This document shows positions 19,913-28,329 of a stretch of DNA of 64,000 nt, piece after piece. This stretch comes from Roseateles_B sp041912595 (GTDB lineage: Bacteria > Pseudomonadota > Gammaproteobacteria > Burkholderiales > Burkholderiaceae_C): the NCBI GenBank assembly GCA_041912595.1, contig JAYRMR010000020.1, forward strand, positions 1 to 64,000. The letters run 5' to 3'. The position numbers and the translations under genes are program-made. The notes below the pieces were generated by a model. The model did no database searches, was not told where the DNA came from, and saw only the letters and a list, made by a program, of their open reading frames with translations. Numbering within the stretch: the stretch's first letter is position 1; each line of letters starts with the position of its first letter.

Positions 19913-19964
19913 TTCAAGGGCTAACGAGCGTGACATTTCCCCGCTGAACCGCACAATGTCTGGC

Positions 19965-19979
19965 TGGCACGACCCCTGC
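19965..19979 (+). promoter_or_regulatory. Sigma54-type -24/-12 promoter of pilA
   Basis: TGGCACGACCCCTGC matches the sigma54 consensus TGGCACG-N4-TTGC at every defined base except one, with correct GG to GC spacing. Transcription would begin near 19991, giving a ~40-nt leader before the pilA ATG with its TAGGAG ribosome site. Type IV major pilins in many proteobacteria use RpoN with PilS/PilR. Confidence 0.85.
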
Positions 19980-20029
19980 ATCCAGGGGGGCTGTCCCAAC
20001 CCCTCTTTCATTGCTCGTAGGAGTTTTAT

Positions 20030-20440
20030 ATGAAGCGCGTCCAACAAGGTTTCACCCTGATCGAACTGATGATCGTCGTGGCGATCATCGGCATTCTGGC
20101 TGCCGTCGCCCTGCCGGCTTACCAAGACTACATGGCCAAGTCGCAAGTGACCGCCGGCCTGGCTGAAATCACCCCGGGCAAGACCCAGTTCGAAGTCCGT
20201 GTCAACGAAGCCAAGTCGATCACCGGCGCTGCTGACATCGGCCTGCAAGCCACCACGACCCGTTGCACCGTCTCCACGACGTACACCGCCGGTACCGGCG
20301 CCGGCACGATCGTCTGCACCGTGAAGGGCAACCCCAAGGTCAACGGCACCACCGTGACCCTGACCCGTTCCACCGCTGGCGCCTGGAGCTGCTCCACCCC
20401 CGCGGCGCTGAACGCCAAGTACAAGCCCAACGGCTGCTGA
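20030..20440 (+). CDS. pilA: Type IV major pilin PilA
   Basis: Type IVa prepilin of 136 residues. It has a 7-residue leader MKRVQQG cut before FTLIELMIVVAIIGILAAVA, with Glu5 of the mature protein present, so PilD-type processing and N-methylation are expected. The hydrophobic helix is followed by a ~100-residue globular head with four cysteines, including one in the C-terminal KPNGC that could close the D-region loop. An RpoN promoter, strong ribosome site and downstream terminator mark it as a highly expressed single transcript. Ser/Thr-rich head segments offer O-glycosylation sites, in line with the neighbouring glycosyltransferase genes. Confidence 0.95.
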   Translation: MKRVQQGFTLIELMIVVAIIGILAAVALPAYQDYMAKSQVTAGLAEITPGKTQFEVRVNEAKSITGAADIGLQATTTRCTVSTTYTAGTGAGTIVCTVKGNPKVNGTTVTLTRSTAGAWSCSTPAALNAKYKPNGC

Positions 20441-20467
20441 TCCACTGCTTTCGCAGTAGGATGACGA

Positions 20468-20494
20468 AGCCCCGGCATGTCCGGGGCTTTTTTT
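20468..20494 (+). terminator. Intrinsic terminator after pilA
   Basis: 8-bp stem AGCCCCGG / CCGGGGCT with a 5-nt loop and a following run of seven T. It separates pilA from the second pilin gene and probably limits read-through. Confidence 0.94.
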
Positions 20495-20524
20495 ATAGTG
20501 ACAGTGTTCTGGCAGGAGGTGACC

Positions 20525-20953
20525 ATGCGCGAACAACGAGGATTCACCCTGATCGAACTGATGATCGTCGTGGCCATTCTCGGCATCCTGGCCGCGATCG
20601 CCTTCCCGGTCTACCAGGACTACGCCGGCAAGGCCGCCGTGAGTGCGGGCATGTCCGACATCCGGCCTGGCATCCAGAACTACGAGATCCTGCTCAACGA
20701 ACATCGACCGGATGCGGACTTCGTGCCGGCCAACCTGGGGCTCCAGGGCGTGACGCCCAACTGCTCCGACATCGCCGTCGCCGCCCCTGAATCGACCGGC
20801 AACGCCGATCCCGCCATCACCTGCACGATCAAGGGCACGCCGGGCGTCACGGGCAAGAAGATCCTGTACAGCCGCAATTCGAGCGGCGTCTGGGCCTGCA
20901 AGTCTGACGCCGAGGCCCGGTTCTACAAGCCGGCCGGCTGCGCATCGCTCTGA
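20525..20953 (+). CDS. Second type IV pilin
   Basis: 142-residue prepilin from the ATG at 20525, which has a strong AGGAGGTGA ribosome site. Leader MREQRG, then FTLIELMIVVAILGILAAIAF with the conserved Glu5. The head has four cysteines arranged as in PilA and ends KPAGCASL. It resembles pilA along its length (ITCTIKG versus IVCTVKG, GVWACKSD versus GAWSCSTP), pointing to a tandem duplication. It lies behind the pilA terminator without an obvious sigma54 promoter, so expression is probably lower and may be coupled to the next gene, which starts 3 bp after its stop. Confidence 0.93.
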   Translation: MREQRGFTLIELMIVVAILGILAAIAFPVYQDYAGKAAVSAGMSDIRPGIQNYEILLNEHRPDADFVPANLGLQGVTPNCSDIAVAAPESTGNADPAITCTIKGTPGVTGKKILYSRNSSGVWACKSDAEARFYKPAGCASL

Positions 20954-20955
20954 AC

Positions 20956-22773
20956 ATGAAACGCTCCTACTGGGCTCTGCTGCTGAGCCTGTGCTGTTTC
21001 GTCTCTCTTGCTGTCCTGTGGCCTGGTCGCACCGCCGAATTCCTGTTTGACGACCATCCGAACATTGTCGACAACGCCAAGGTGCATCTGTCGGAGTTCA
21101 CCTGGTCGGCCGTGACGCGCGCCACCTTCAGCTACGAGCCCGGACACGGGTCGCGGCCGCTGGCGATGCTCAGTTTCGCGCTGGACCACCTGCGCGCCGG
21201 CCTGGATGCGACGGCCTTCAGGGACACCAATCTGCTGCTGCATGGGCTGACCATCCTGGCGCTGGCGGCGATGGTTCGCCGGCTGCTGCTGGTGGCGCAA
21301 TGGGCGCCGCAGCGTGCGGAAGTGGTGGCGCTCGTCGTCGCGCTCGCCTGGGGCGCCCACCCGCTGCAGGTGTCGTCCGTGCTGTACGTGGTGCAGCGAA
21401 TGCAGACGTTAGGCACCTTCTTCGTGGTGCTCGGCCTGTGGTCCTACCTGAATGCCCGATCGGCCCAGATCGATGGCCGGCCCAGCCTGCGCTACTGGAT
21501 TTTTGCAGCGGTGAGCGGCGTGCTCGGGCTGCTGTGCAAGGAAGATGTGCTCCTGCTGCCTGGCTACACCTGGATTCTGGAGCTGACGGTGCTTCAATTC
21601 CGGGCCGGCGACCCTCGGGTGGCCGCGCGTTGGCGCCGTGGCTACCAGGTCCTCGTGGGCCTCGGCACCGCGGCCTTCCTGCTGCTTGTGGTGCCCCGTT
21701 ACTGGACCTCCGAGCCCTATACCTGGCGCAGTTTCTCGAGCCTCGAGCGGCTGCTGACCGAGGCGCGCATCCTGGTCATGTACCTGGGGCAGATGCTGTG
21801 GCCGCTGCCGCAGAGCATGCCGTTTTACTACGACCAGCTGGAGCCTTCGCGCGGCCTGCTGAGTCCTCCCACGACGCTGCTGTCCCTGCTGCTGCTGGCG
21901 GGTCTGCTGGGCCTGGCCTGGGCCCTGCGGGCGCGCCGCCCGGTGTTCGCGGCCGGGGTGATGCTCTTCTTCATGGGCCACTTCCTCACGAGCAATGTGC
22001 TCAATCTCGAGCTGGCCTTCGAGCATCGCAACCACTTCCCGCTGATCGGCTTCCTGCTGGCACTGGCTGACGGGGCCTGCCTCCTGGCGGACCGCCTCAA
22101 GCCGTCCCGTGGCGTGGGCGCCATCCTGGTCTTGGCGCTGATGGCCACGCTGTGCACGCTGACGTACATCCGGGCCAGCATCTGGGGATCGTCGTTCCAG
22201 TTCGCGCTCCAGGGGCCGGACTGGGCGCCCCAGTCCGGGCGGGCCTGGCAGCTGCTGTGCAAGACCTACTACCTGCGCAGCGGCGGCGAGACGGACCACC
22301 CCATGTACAGCCTGGCCGTGAACAGCTGCCAGAAGGCCGCCGATCTGCGCGACGAGCTGATCGCGCTGGCGGACCTGATCACGCTCAAGACCATGCAGGG
22401 GGCGAAGCCCGACGCCGACTGGGACACCCTGGTGCACCGGATCGAGCATGCCAGCTTCTCCCCGGAGGGCCGGGACGTGCTCTGGATCATGATCGGCAAC
22501 GTCAACAAGGGCGTGGCGCTGGACTCCCACCAGATGGTGCGGGTGGCCATGGCCTACGCGGCGCGGTTCGATCTCACGGGTGTCGAGCTGGCCAATCTGG
22601 CGAACTTCATCCTCTATCAGTCGAAAGAGCCGGAGAAGGCCTACGCCTACTACCTGAAGGCCTTGCGGCGGGTCCCTGCGGGCGATCCGATGATCGAGGC
22701 CGTGCTGCGCGATCTCGAAGAGCACGGCATGAAAGAATGGGCGGATCGCCTGCGCAAGGACCTGGCAGGCTGA
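20956..22773 (+). CDS. GT-C-type multi-spanning glycosyltransferase-like protein, probable pilin-associated
   Basis: 605 residues with about 10-11 membrane segments up to about residue 410, then a soluble C-terminal half with TPR-like helices (ANFILYQSKEPEKAYAYYLKALRR). The first periplasmic loop has an acidic pair in FLFDDHPNIVDN, and a later stretch reads AHPLQVSSVLYVVQRMQTL. Both resemble TMTC/GT-C-fold protein mannosyltransferases and the membrane proteins encoded next to pilA in several proteobacteria. It starts 3 bp after the second pilin stop, so it is translated with it. Transfer of a sugar to pilin is likely but inferred. Donor and acceptor are unknown. Confidence 0.68.
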   Translation: MKRSYWALLLSLCCFVSLAVLWPGRTAEFLFDDHPNIVDNAKVHLSEFTWSAVTRATFSYEPGHGSRPLAMLSFALDHLRAGLDATAFRDTNLLLHGLTILALAAMVRRLLLVAQWAPQRAEVVALVVALAWGAHPLQVSSVLYVVQRMQTLGTFFVVLGLWSYLNARSAQIDGRPSLRYWIFAAVSGVLGLLCKEDVLLLPGYTWILELTVLQFRAGDPRVAARWRRGYQVLVGLGTAAFLLLVVPRYWTSEPYTWRSFSSLERLLTEARILVMYLGQMLWPLPQSMPFYYDQLEPSRGLLSPPTTLLSLLLLAGLLGLAWALRARRPVFAAGVMLFFMGHFLTSNVLNLELAFEHRNHFPLIGFLLALADGACLLADRLKPSRGVGAILVLALMATLCTLTYIRASIWGSSFQFALQGPDWAPQSGRAWQLLCKTYYLRSGGETDHPMYSLAVNSCQKAADLRDELIALADLITLKTMQGAKPDADWDTLVHRIEHASFSPEGRDVLWIMIGNVNKGVALDSHQMVRVAMAYAARFDLTGVELANLANFILYQSKEPEKAYAYYLKALRRVPAGDPMIEAVLRDLEEHGMKEWADRLRKDLAG

Positions 22774-22814
22774 CGCCTCCCGGGCAGGCTGCCCCATGAT
22801 GTACCGGATGCCTT

Positions 22815-23681
22815 GTGAGCCCCATGATGACCCGCCTCAGTGTCGTATTGCCCGCCAAGAATGAAGCCGCCGCCGTCGGCGCGACGGTCGCCCGGCTGCG
22901 CGAGCTCCTGCCCGAGGCGGAGGTGGTGGTCGTGAACGACGGCTCCTCGGACGCCACGGCGGCGGTCGCCACGGAAGCCGGCGCCCGGGTGGTCAGCCAC
23001 CCCTACAGCAAGGGCAACGGCGCCGCGATCAAGACGGGCGCCCGCGCGGCCAGCGGCGAGGTGATCGTGTTCATGGACGCCGACGGGCAGCACGACCCGG
23101 CGGACATCCCGCGCCTCCTGGCGCTCATCGAGTCCGGACATGACCTCGTCGTGGGTGCCCGCCAGAAGGGCTCGCAGGCCAGCGTGGGCCGCGGGCTGGC
23201 GAACGGCTTCTACAACCGCCTCGCCAGCTGGATGACCGGCCATCGCGTGGAGGACCTCACCTCCGGTTTCCGGGCCGTGCGCGCCGACAAGTTCCGGGAG
23301 TTCCTCTACCTGCTGCCCAACGGCTTCTCCTACCCGACCACGAGCACCATGGCCTTCTTCCGGGCCGGCTACTCGGTGGCCTACGTGCCCATTCACGCGG
23401 CACGTCGCATCGGGCAGAGCCACATCCGCCTGATGCGCGACGGGACCCGCTTCCTGCTGATCATCTTCAAGATCGGCACGCTGTTCTCGCCGCTGAAGAT
23501 CTTCGCGCCCATCGCGCTGGTGCTGTTCTCGCTGGCCTCGTTCTGGTACGGCTGGACATGGGTGCACACCGGCCGCTTCACCAACATGAGCGCGCTGCTG
23601 TACACGGGCAGCGTGATGGTGTTTCTGATGGGGCTGATCTCCGAGCAGATCACCGCCCTGATGTACCGCGGGCGCGACTGA
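22815..23681 (+). CDS. Family 2 glycosyltransferase (polyprenyl-phosphate sugar synthase-like)
   Basis: 288 residues with a GT-A catalytic domain: LSVVLPAKNEA, VVVNDGSSDATA, the metal site MDADGQHDP, and the acceptor-region DLTSGFRAVR. Two C-terminal membrane helices follow (about 225-250 and 258-280). This layout matches dolichyl/undecaprenyl-phosphate sugar synthases and PglI/ArnC-like enzymes that make lipid-linked sugars for GT-C enzymes such as its upstream neighbour. The GTG at 22815 is the longest start. ATGs at 22824 or 22827 are equally possible because no strong ribosome site decides. Confidence 0.85.
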   Translation: MSPMMTRLSVVLPAKNEAAAVGATVARLRELLPEAEVVVVNDGSSDATAAVATEAGARVVSHPYSKGNGAAIKTGARAASGEVIVFMDADGQHDPADIPRLLALIESGHDLVVGARQKGSQASVGRGLANGFYNRLASWMTGHRVEDLTSGFRAVRADKFREFLYLLPNGFSYPTTSTMAFFRAGYSVAYVPIHAARRIGQSHIRLMRDGTRFLLIIFKIGTLFSPLKIFAPIALVLFSLASFWYGWTWVHTGRFTNMSALLYTGSVMVFLMGLISEQITALMYRGRD

Positions 23682-23748
23682 GTGCCGCCTGGCATCGTTG
23701 CGCCGATCGACCCCCTCCCTTGACCGCTGACACGACAGGGCCCTGACC

Positions 23749-24906
23749 ATGGATGCCAAGAAGTTCCTCGTTTTCGGTTCTCCCGCCATCGGCGAGGACG
23801 AGATTGCCGAGCTCAATGCCTGCCTGCAATCCGGCTGGCTGGGCACCGGTCCGCGCGTCGCGCAGTTCGAGCAGGACTTCGCCCGCTACAAGGGCGTGCC
23901 GGCCTCGCAGGTGGCCGCCGTCAACTCCTGCACGGCGGCCCTGCACGTCAGCATGGTCGCGGCCCGGCTGCCGCCCGGCGCGGAGGTCATCACCACGCCG
24001 CTGACCTTCTGCGCCACGGTGAACGCCATCATCCACGCGGGCCTCACGCCGGTGCTGGCCGACGTGGACCCCGTGACGATGAACATCGACCCGGCGGCCA
24101 TCGAGGCGGCGATCACGCCACGCACCGCGGCCATCCTGCCGGTCCACTTCGCCGGGCGCTCCTGTGACATGGACCCCATCCTCGCGATCGCCCGCAAGCA
24201 CCAGCTCGTGGTCATCGAGGACTGCGCCCACGCGATCGAGACGGAGTACCACGGCCGCAAAGCGGGCACGCACGGCGACTTCGGCTGCTTCAGCTTCTAC
24301 GTGACCAAGAACGTGGTGACGGGCGAGGGCGGCATGATCCTCGGCGGGAATGCCGAGCAGATCGCGCGCGCCAAGGTGCTGGCCCTGCACGGGATGAGCA
24401 AGGACGCCTGGCATCGCTTCGGCGACAAGGGCTACCGCCACTACCAGGTCGTCGAGTGCGGCTTCAAGTACAACATGATGGACATGCAGGCCGCGCTGGG
24501 CATCCACCAGCTGGCGCGCGTCGATGTCAGCTGGGAGCGCCGGCAGGTCGTCTGGGACCGCTACATGCAGGCCTTCGCGGACCTGCCCATCGGCCTGCCT
24601 GCCGCGCCCGAGCCGGACACTCGGCATGGCTACCACCTCTTCACGATCCTGGTCGATGCGGCGCGATGCCGCCTCTCCCGCGATGAGTTCCTGGACGCCA
24701 TGAACGCGGCCGGGATCGGCACCGGCGTTCACTACCTCTCCATCCCCGAGCATCCGTACTACCAGGACCGCTTCGGCTGGCGCCCGGAGCAGTGGCCGCA
24801 CGCCATGGCCATCGGCCGTCAGACGGTCAGCCTGCCGCTGTCGGCCAAGCTGAGCGACGAGGACGTGGAGCGCATCATCGCGACGGTGCGCGAGCTCCTG
24901 GGCTGA
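23749..24906 (+). CDS. DegT/DnrJ/EryC1/StrS-family sugar aminotransferase
   Basis: PLP-dependent aminotransferase of nucleotide-linked ketosugars, 385 residues. The PLP phosphate-binding segment NSCTAALHVSM, the cofactor Asp in VVIEDCAHAIE, and Schiff-base Lys in SFYVTKNVVTGEGG are visible. C-terminal substrate-binding segments include GVHYLSIPEHPYY. Family members make 4-amino- or 3-amino-sugars (WecE, PglE, ArnB types). The sugar cannot be deduced. Its last 32 bp overlap the end of the convergent glycosyltransferase gene. Confidence 0.92.
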   Translation: MDAKKFLVFGSPAIGEDEIAELNACLQSGWLGTGPRVAQFEQDFARYKGVPASQVAAVNSCTAALHVSMVAARLPPGAEVITTPLTFCATVNAIIHAGLTPVLADVDPVTMNIDPAAIEAAITPRTAAILPVHFAGRSCDMDPILAIARKHQLVVIEDCAHAIETEYHGRKAGTHGDFGCFSFYVTKNVVTGEGGMILGGNAEQIARAKVLALHGMSKDAWHRFGDKGYRHYQVVECGFKYNMMDMQAALGIHQLARVDVSWERRQVVWDRYMQAFADLPIGLPAAPEPDTRHGYHLFTILVDAARCRLSRDEFLDAMNAAGIGTGVHYLSIPEHPYYQDRFGWRPEQWPHAMAIGRQTVSLPLSAKLSDEDVERIIATVRELLG

Positions 24907-25975
24907 GCTGATCCAGCACCGTCTGCGCACTGCGGGCCATGCGGTCCGGGTCGCGCAGCCGTCGCGCCGTGCGGTCCGCCAGCGCGACGGCGCCGGCATA
25001 GTCCCGCCGCAAGTCCGCCACGCACGCGGCCAGCCCGCGGATGTCGCCGGGTGCATACAAGCCGCAGCGAGGTCCCTCGGGGCCGCGTGTCAGCGCGCGG
25101 TACATGGGCAGGTCGGCGGTCACCACGGGAATGCCGGCGGTCATGGCCTCCAGCAGGGAGGTCGGCACGAACACCGCGTGGTTGACGTGGTAGGGGAAGA
25201 CGAAGGCGTCGAAGCCGCTGAAGACCTCGCCCGCGTCCACGCTCTGCATCAGATGCACGGTCAGCTCCGGGCAGTGCTGGGCGACCAGCGCCTGCAGGCG
25301 GGCGCGCATGCCGGCGTCCCGCAGGAAGGGAATGGCGACCGTGAGCTCGAAGCCGTCGCGGGCGATGGCGTCGCCGGCCTGCAGCAGGTCCATCAGGCCC
25401 CGCTCGTACAGGACGCCATGCAGCGCGTCCTCGGTGGGATGCTGGTAGCCGCACATGAACAGCAGCTGGCGCGGCGCGTCCTGCAAGACCCGCCAAGGCT
25501 GGATCCGGCGCGAGATGGCCAGCTCCACCGCCGTGATGCCGCCCTGCGCAGCGCCGACGGCCAGACAGGGGGCGAAGTGGCGGTCGAGGTGGTCGAGCGA
25601 CAGGCCGGCGCAGCTGTAGAACAAGGGCACGGTGGGAACGCCGTACAGACGCCCGATCGCCGCCGCCGCGCGCAGGAGGAGCTCGTTGGCCCAGCGGCGC
25701 GCACCGGTGAAGGTGCCATAGGGGAAGACGACCACGCCGTCCGGGCGCGGACGGCTGGCGCAGCGCTGGCGCAGCTGACGTAGGCACTGGAGGATGGCGC
25801 GCATCCCGCCGGCATCGCGCTCGCCATTGAGGACGTCCACCTGCAGCCCCGACGCGCGAAGCTGTGCCGCCAGATCCGTCACGTAGAGCTTGCGGCCCTC
25901 GGTCAGCGGCTCCCAGACGCCCGGTGCCAGCAGCACGACGCGCGCCAGGCTCTGCGCCTTGCCGGCGGCGCTCAA
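24875..25975 (-). CDS. Glycosyltransferase, GT-B fold (GT4-like)
   Basis: Last gene of the minus-strand glycan operon. The predicted 366 residues begin at a TTG that overlaps the stop of the upstream methyltransferase (TTGA). A longer reading frame extends 32 codons upstream into that gene and is less likely. An N-terminal Rossmann strand VVLLAPGVWEPLTEGRKLYV and a C-terminal nucleotide-sugar region (FSGFDAFVFPY, FVPTSLLEAMTAGIPVVTADLPMY) are typical of GT-B retaining enzymes. Acceptor and sugar are unknown. It converges on, and overlaps by 32 bp, the aminotransferase gene. Confidence 0.75.
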   Translation of the reverse strand: MSAAGKAQSLARVVLLAPGVWEPLTEGRKLYVTDLAAQLRASGLQVDVLNGERDAGGMRAILQCLRQLRQRCASRPRPDGVVVFPYGTFTGARRWANELLLRAAAAIGRLYGVPTVPLFYSCAGLSLDHLDRHFAPCLAVGAAQGGITAVELAISRRIQPWRVLQDAPRQLLFMCGYQHPTEDALHGVLYERGLMDLLQAGDAIARDGFELTVAIPFLRDAGMRARLQALVAQHCPELTVHLMQSVDAGEVFSGFDAFVFPYHVNHAVFVPTSLLEAMTAGIPVVTADLPMYRALTRGPEGPRCGLYAPGDIRGLAACVADLRRDYAGAVALADRTARRLRDPDRMARSAQTVLDQLSPGARAPSR

Positions 25976-26694
25976 GGCTTGCGCGCAGCCATCAGGAACT
26001 GCTCCGAAAGCTGCGGCAGGCGCTTGCCCAGCCACACGGCCATGCCGACCTGCCATCGAAGCGGCAGCCACAGCAGCGGCAGCATGAGGAAATTGCCCAG
26101 GCCGCGGGTGGCGACGGGGCGGAGCCCCAGGTCCACGAGGGTCTTGCGGGCGAAGGCGAGATCCACCCGGTAGTCGTTCTCCGGGCGCTTGCGGGCCAGG
26201 AACCGGTACAGGGCGATGGGCAGCCAGAACAGCCGGCGGGCGTCGGAGCTGTAGAAGTCCACGACCAGCAGACCGCCCGGACGCAGCACCCGCGCCATCT
26301 CCGCGATGAAGGCGGCCTGGCGATCGGGTTCGAACAGGTGCAGGAAGCGAGCGCTGGCCACGATGTCGAAGGAATGGTCGGGATAGGGCAGCCGGGAGGC
26401 GTCGCCGACGGCGTAGGTGATCCGGCTGTCATGGGCATGGCGCTTGCGGGATTCCTCCAGCATGCCGGGCGTCAGATCGATGGCGACGACCTGCTGCCCG
26501 AACTTGGCCAGCGCCGGCAGCAGCTGCCCGGTGCCCGAGGCCACGTCCAGCACCTGCTGTGCGGGCTCGAGGACTTCGTCGAGGGTCTTCAGATGGGCGG
26601 CGCGGAAGAGCCGCCCGTACGGGGAGCCGTAGCGGGTGGCCTCGTAGCCCGTGGCTTCCTGGGTGTAGAAGCTTCTATGGTCGTTCTTTTCCAC
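25972..26694 (-). CDS. Class I SAM-dependent methyltransferase
   Basis: About 240 residues with SAM motif I VLDVASGTGQLLPAL, motif II acidic IDLTPGM, YAVGDASRLPYPDHSFDIV (motif III region) and VLRPGGLLVVDFYS (post III). This is the UbiE/Methyltransf_11 pattern. A GTG at 26694 has an AAGGA ribosome site at good distance. A TTG at 26700 is also possible. It overlaps the preceding membrane-protein gene and the following glycosyltransferase, so it belongs to that operon. Sugar O-methylation during glycan assembly is a reasonable guess. Confidence 0.85.
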   Translation of the reverse strand: MEKNDHRSFYTQEATGYEATRYGSPYGRLFRAAHLKTLDEVLEPAQQVLDVASGTGQLLPALAKFGQQVVAIDLTPGMLEESRKRHAHDSRITYAVGDASRLPYPDHSFDIVASARFLHLFEPDRQAAFIAEMARVLRPGGLLVVDFYSSDARRLFWLPIALYRFLARKRPENDYRVDLAFARKTLVDLGLRPVATRGLGNFLMLPLLWLPLRWQVGMAVWLGKRLPQLSEQFLMAARKP

Positions 26695-27565
26695 TGCCAA
26701 TGTCCTTCAGCTTGCGCAGGATCCCGACGAGGCCCGTGCCGATGCCCAGCCGGATGCCCGCGGGGATGCCCAGCATGACCGCCATGCCGATGTTGAGCGC
26801 GCGATTGAGTGTGATGATCGTGATGATGTCACCGATGGGCACGCCGGCCGCGCCGAGCAGCGCCAGCAGGCTGGCGTCATAGCCCAGGAGGCCCATCGGC
26901 AGGCCGGAGATGATGCCCGCGAAGGTGGCCACCAGGCCGGCCGAGCCGCCTGCGAGGGCCCATGTCATCTGGCCGGTGACCAGCAGCACGAGCAGCGCGT
27001 GCCGCAGCCAGTAGAGGCTCACGTCGAGCAGGAGAATGGCGCCGGCCCATGACATGCGGCGCCAGGGATCGCGGAACAGCGCCATCGCCTGGCTCCATGG
27101 CGCGCTCCCGCCCGAGGCCCATTTGCGCCGGACGCCCAGCACGACGACGACCGTCAGCATCACGCCCGCGCCGACCCAGACATACACCGGCGGCTGCCAC
27201 TGGAAGGCGCCGAGCCAGACGCAGACGATGGCCGCCAGGACCCACACCGCCAGCGAGATCAGGCCATCGACGGCCAGCACCGTGCCGATGAACCGGACGT
27301 TCATCGCAGCCAGCCGGTTCAGCAGGCCCATGCGCAGCGGCAGGCCGATCTTGAACGGGAAGATGTAGGTGGCCACCGTCGTGCAGAACAGGATGTCGCG
27401 CACCCGGCCCGCCTGCGCCGGGCCCTGCGCACGGTCCAGGTAGGCCAGCCTCCAGCGGACGGGCTCCATGACGAAATGCAGCAGCACGGCAGCGCAGACG
27501 GCCGCGAACAGGGCCAGGCGGACCAGCCATTCGAGCGCCCCGGGCAGGGTGTCGTAGAACGTCAT
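26675..27565 (-). CDS. UPF0104 / LPG-synthase-type integral membrane protein (flippase-like)
   Basis: 296 residues with about seven to eight membrane segments, of the AglD/MprF-N-terminal-like family (lysylphosphatidylglycerol synthase membrane region). The segment ATYIFPFKIGLPLRMGLLNRL resembles the family's conserved polar patch. There is no catalytic C-terminal MprF domain. Homologues are common in glycan clusters and may move or modify polyprenyl-linked sugars, but no activity is proven from sequence. The start overlaps the upstream methyltransferase stop (ATGA), and the end overlaps the next gene. Confidence 0.75.
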   Translation of the reverse strand: MTFYDTLPGALEWLVRLALFAAVCAAVLLHFVMEPVRWRLAYLDRAQGPAQAGRVRDILFCTTVATYIFPFKIGLPLRMGLLNRLAAMNVRFIGTVLAVDGLISLAVWVLAAIVCVWLGAFQWQPPVYVWVGAGVMLTVVVVLGVRRKWASGGSAPWSQAMALFRDPWRRMSWAGAILLLDVSLYWLRHALLVLLVTGQMTWALAGGSAGLVATFAGIISGLPMGLLGYDASLLALLGAAGVPIGDIITIITLNRALNIGMAVMLGIPAGIRLGIGTGLVGILRKLKDIGSGKERP

Positions 27566-28317
27566 CGCCGCCTCGCGATCACCCAGCGATGCAGGGCATG
27601 CGCCGCGTAGCCCGCCTCCTGGCAGTCGCGGCGGCTCGTGGCCTGCAGCAGCGACTGCATCCAGGGGCGTTCCCGCGTGGCGAATCCGGGCACCAGCAGC
27701 AGGGCCGACAGCCAGCTGTTGCCGCCCTTTTGCAGCACCTCGAAGCCGGCCTTGCCGATCAGGTCGACATAGCCCTCGCGCGCAAATCCCGAGCCGCCCG
27801 TCGGGGTGGCGGCGCGGCCTCCGCGCAGCCGCGCGATCAGGCGGTTGATCTCGTCACCGGGATCGACGAGGAGGACCAGCGCGCCGGGCTTCGTGATGCG
27901 GTGCATCTCGGCGAGCACGGCCGCCGCCTGGCTCCCGGCGTACATGAGGCTGGTGATGGCCATGAGCCCGTCGAACCGGGCCGCCGGGAACGGCATCTGC
28001 GCCATGTCGGCACAGACGCATCGCCCGCCGGCCTCCTGGTACAGGCGGCAGTAGTTGCTGGAGAGGTCCATGCCCACGGCCTGCACGTCCGGGCGCGCCT
28101 TCAGCAGGATCCGCGAGTTGCGCCCGTAGCCGCAGCCGACGTCCAGCACCTGGGCGCCCGGCGCCAGCGCGGGGGCCAGGCGTGTGGCGATCAGCCAGGA
28201 ATGCCACTGGTCGATGGCGCCGTTGGCGCTGGCGGACAGGCCCCGGAACAGGACGCCCGTCAGCTGATCGCCATACGCGGCCGAGCGGTCTTCCCAGGTG
28301 GAGCGGGTATCGGACAT
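27562..28317 (-). CDS. Class I SAM-dependent methyltransferase
   Basis: 251 residues. SAM motif I VLDVGCGYGRNSRIL, motif II GMDLSSNYC, and VCADMAQMPFPAARFDGL then ITKPGALVLLVDPG complete the Rossmann pattern. The C-terminal third is less conserved and probably binds the acceptor. It is the second gene of the five-gene minus-strand glycan operon and the first of its two methyltransferases. Confidence 0.85.
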   Translation of the reverse strand: MSDTRSTWEDRSAAYGDQLTGVLFRGLSASANGAIDQWHSWLIATRLAPALAPGAQVLDVGCGYGRNSRILLKARPDVQAVGMDLSSNYCRLYQEAGGRCVCADMAQMPFPAARFDGLMAITSLMYAGSQAAAVLAEMHRITKPGALVLLVDPGDEINRLIARLRGGRAATPTGGSGFAREGYVDLIGKAGFEVLQKGGNSWLSALLLVPGFATRERPWMQSLLQATSRRDCQEAGYAAHALHRWVIARRR

Positions 28318-28329
28318 GGGATCTCCGGT

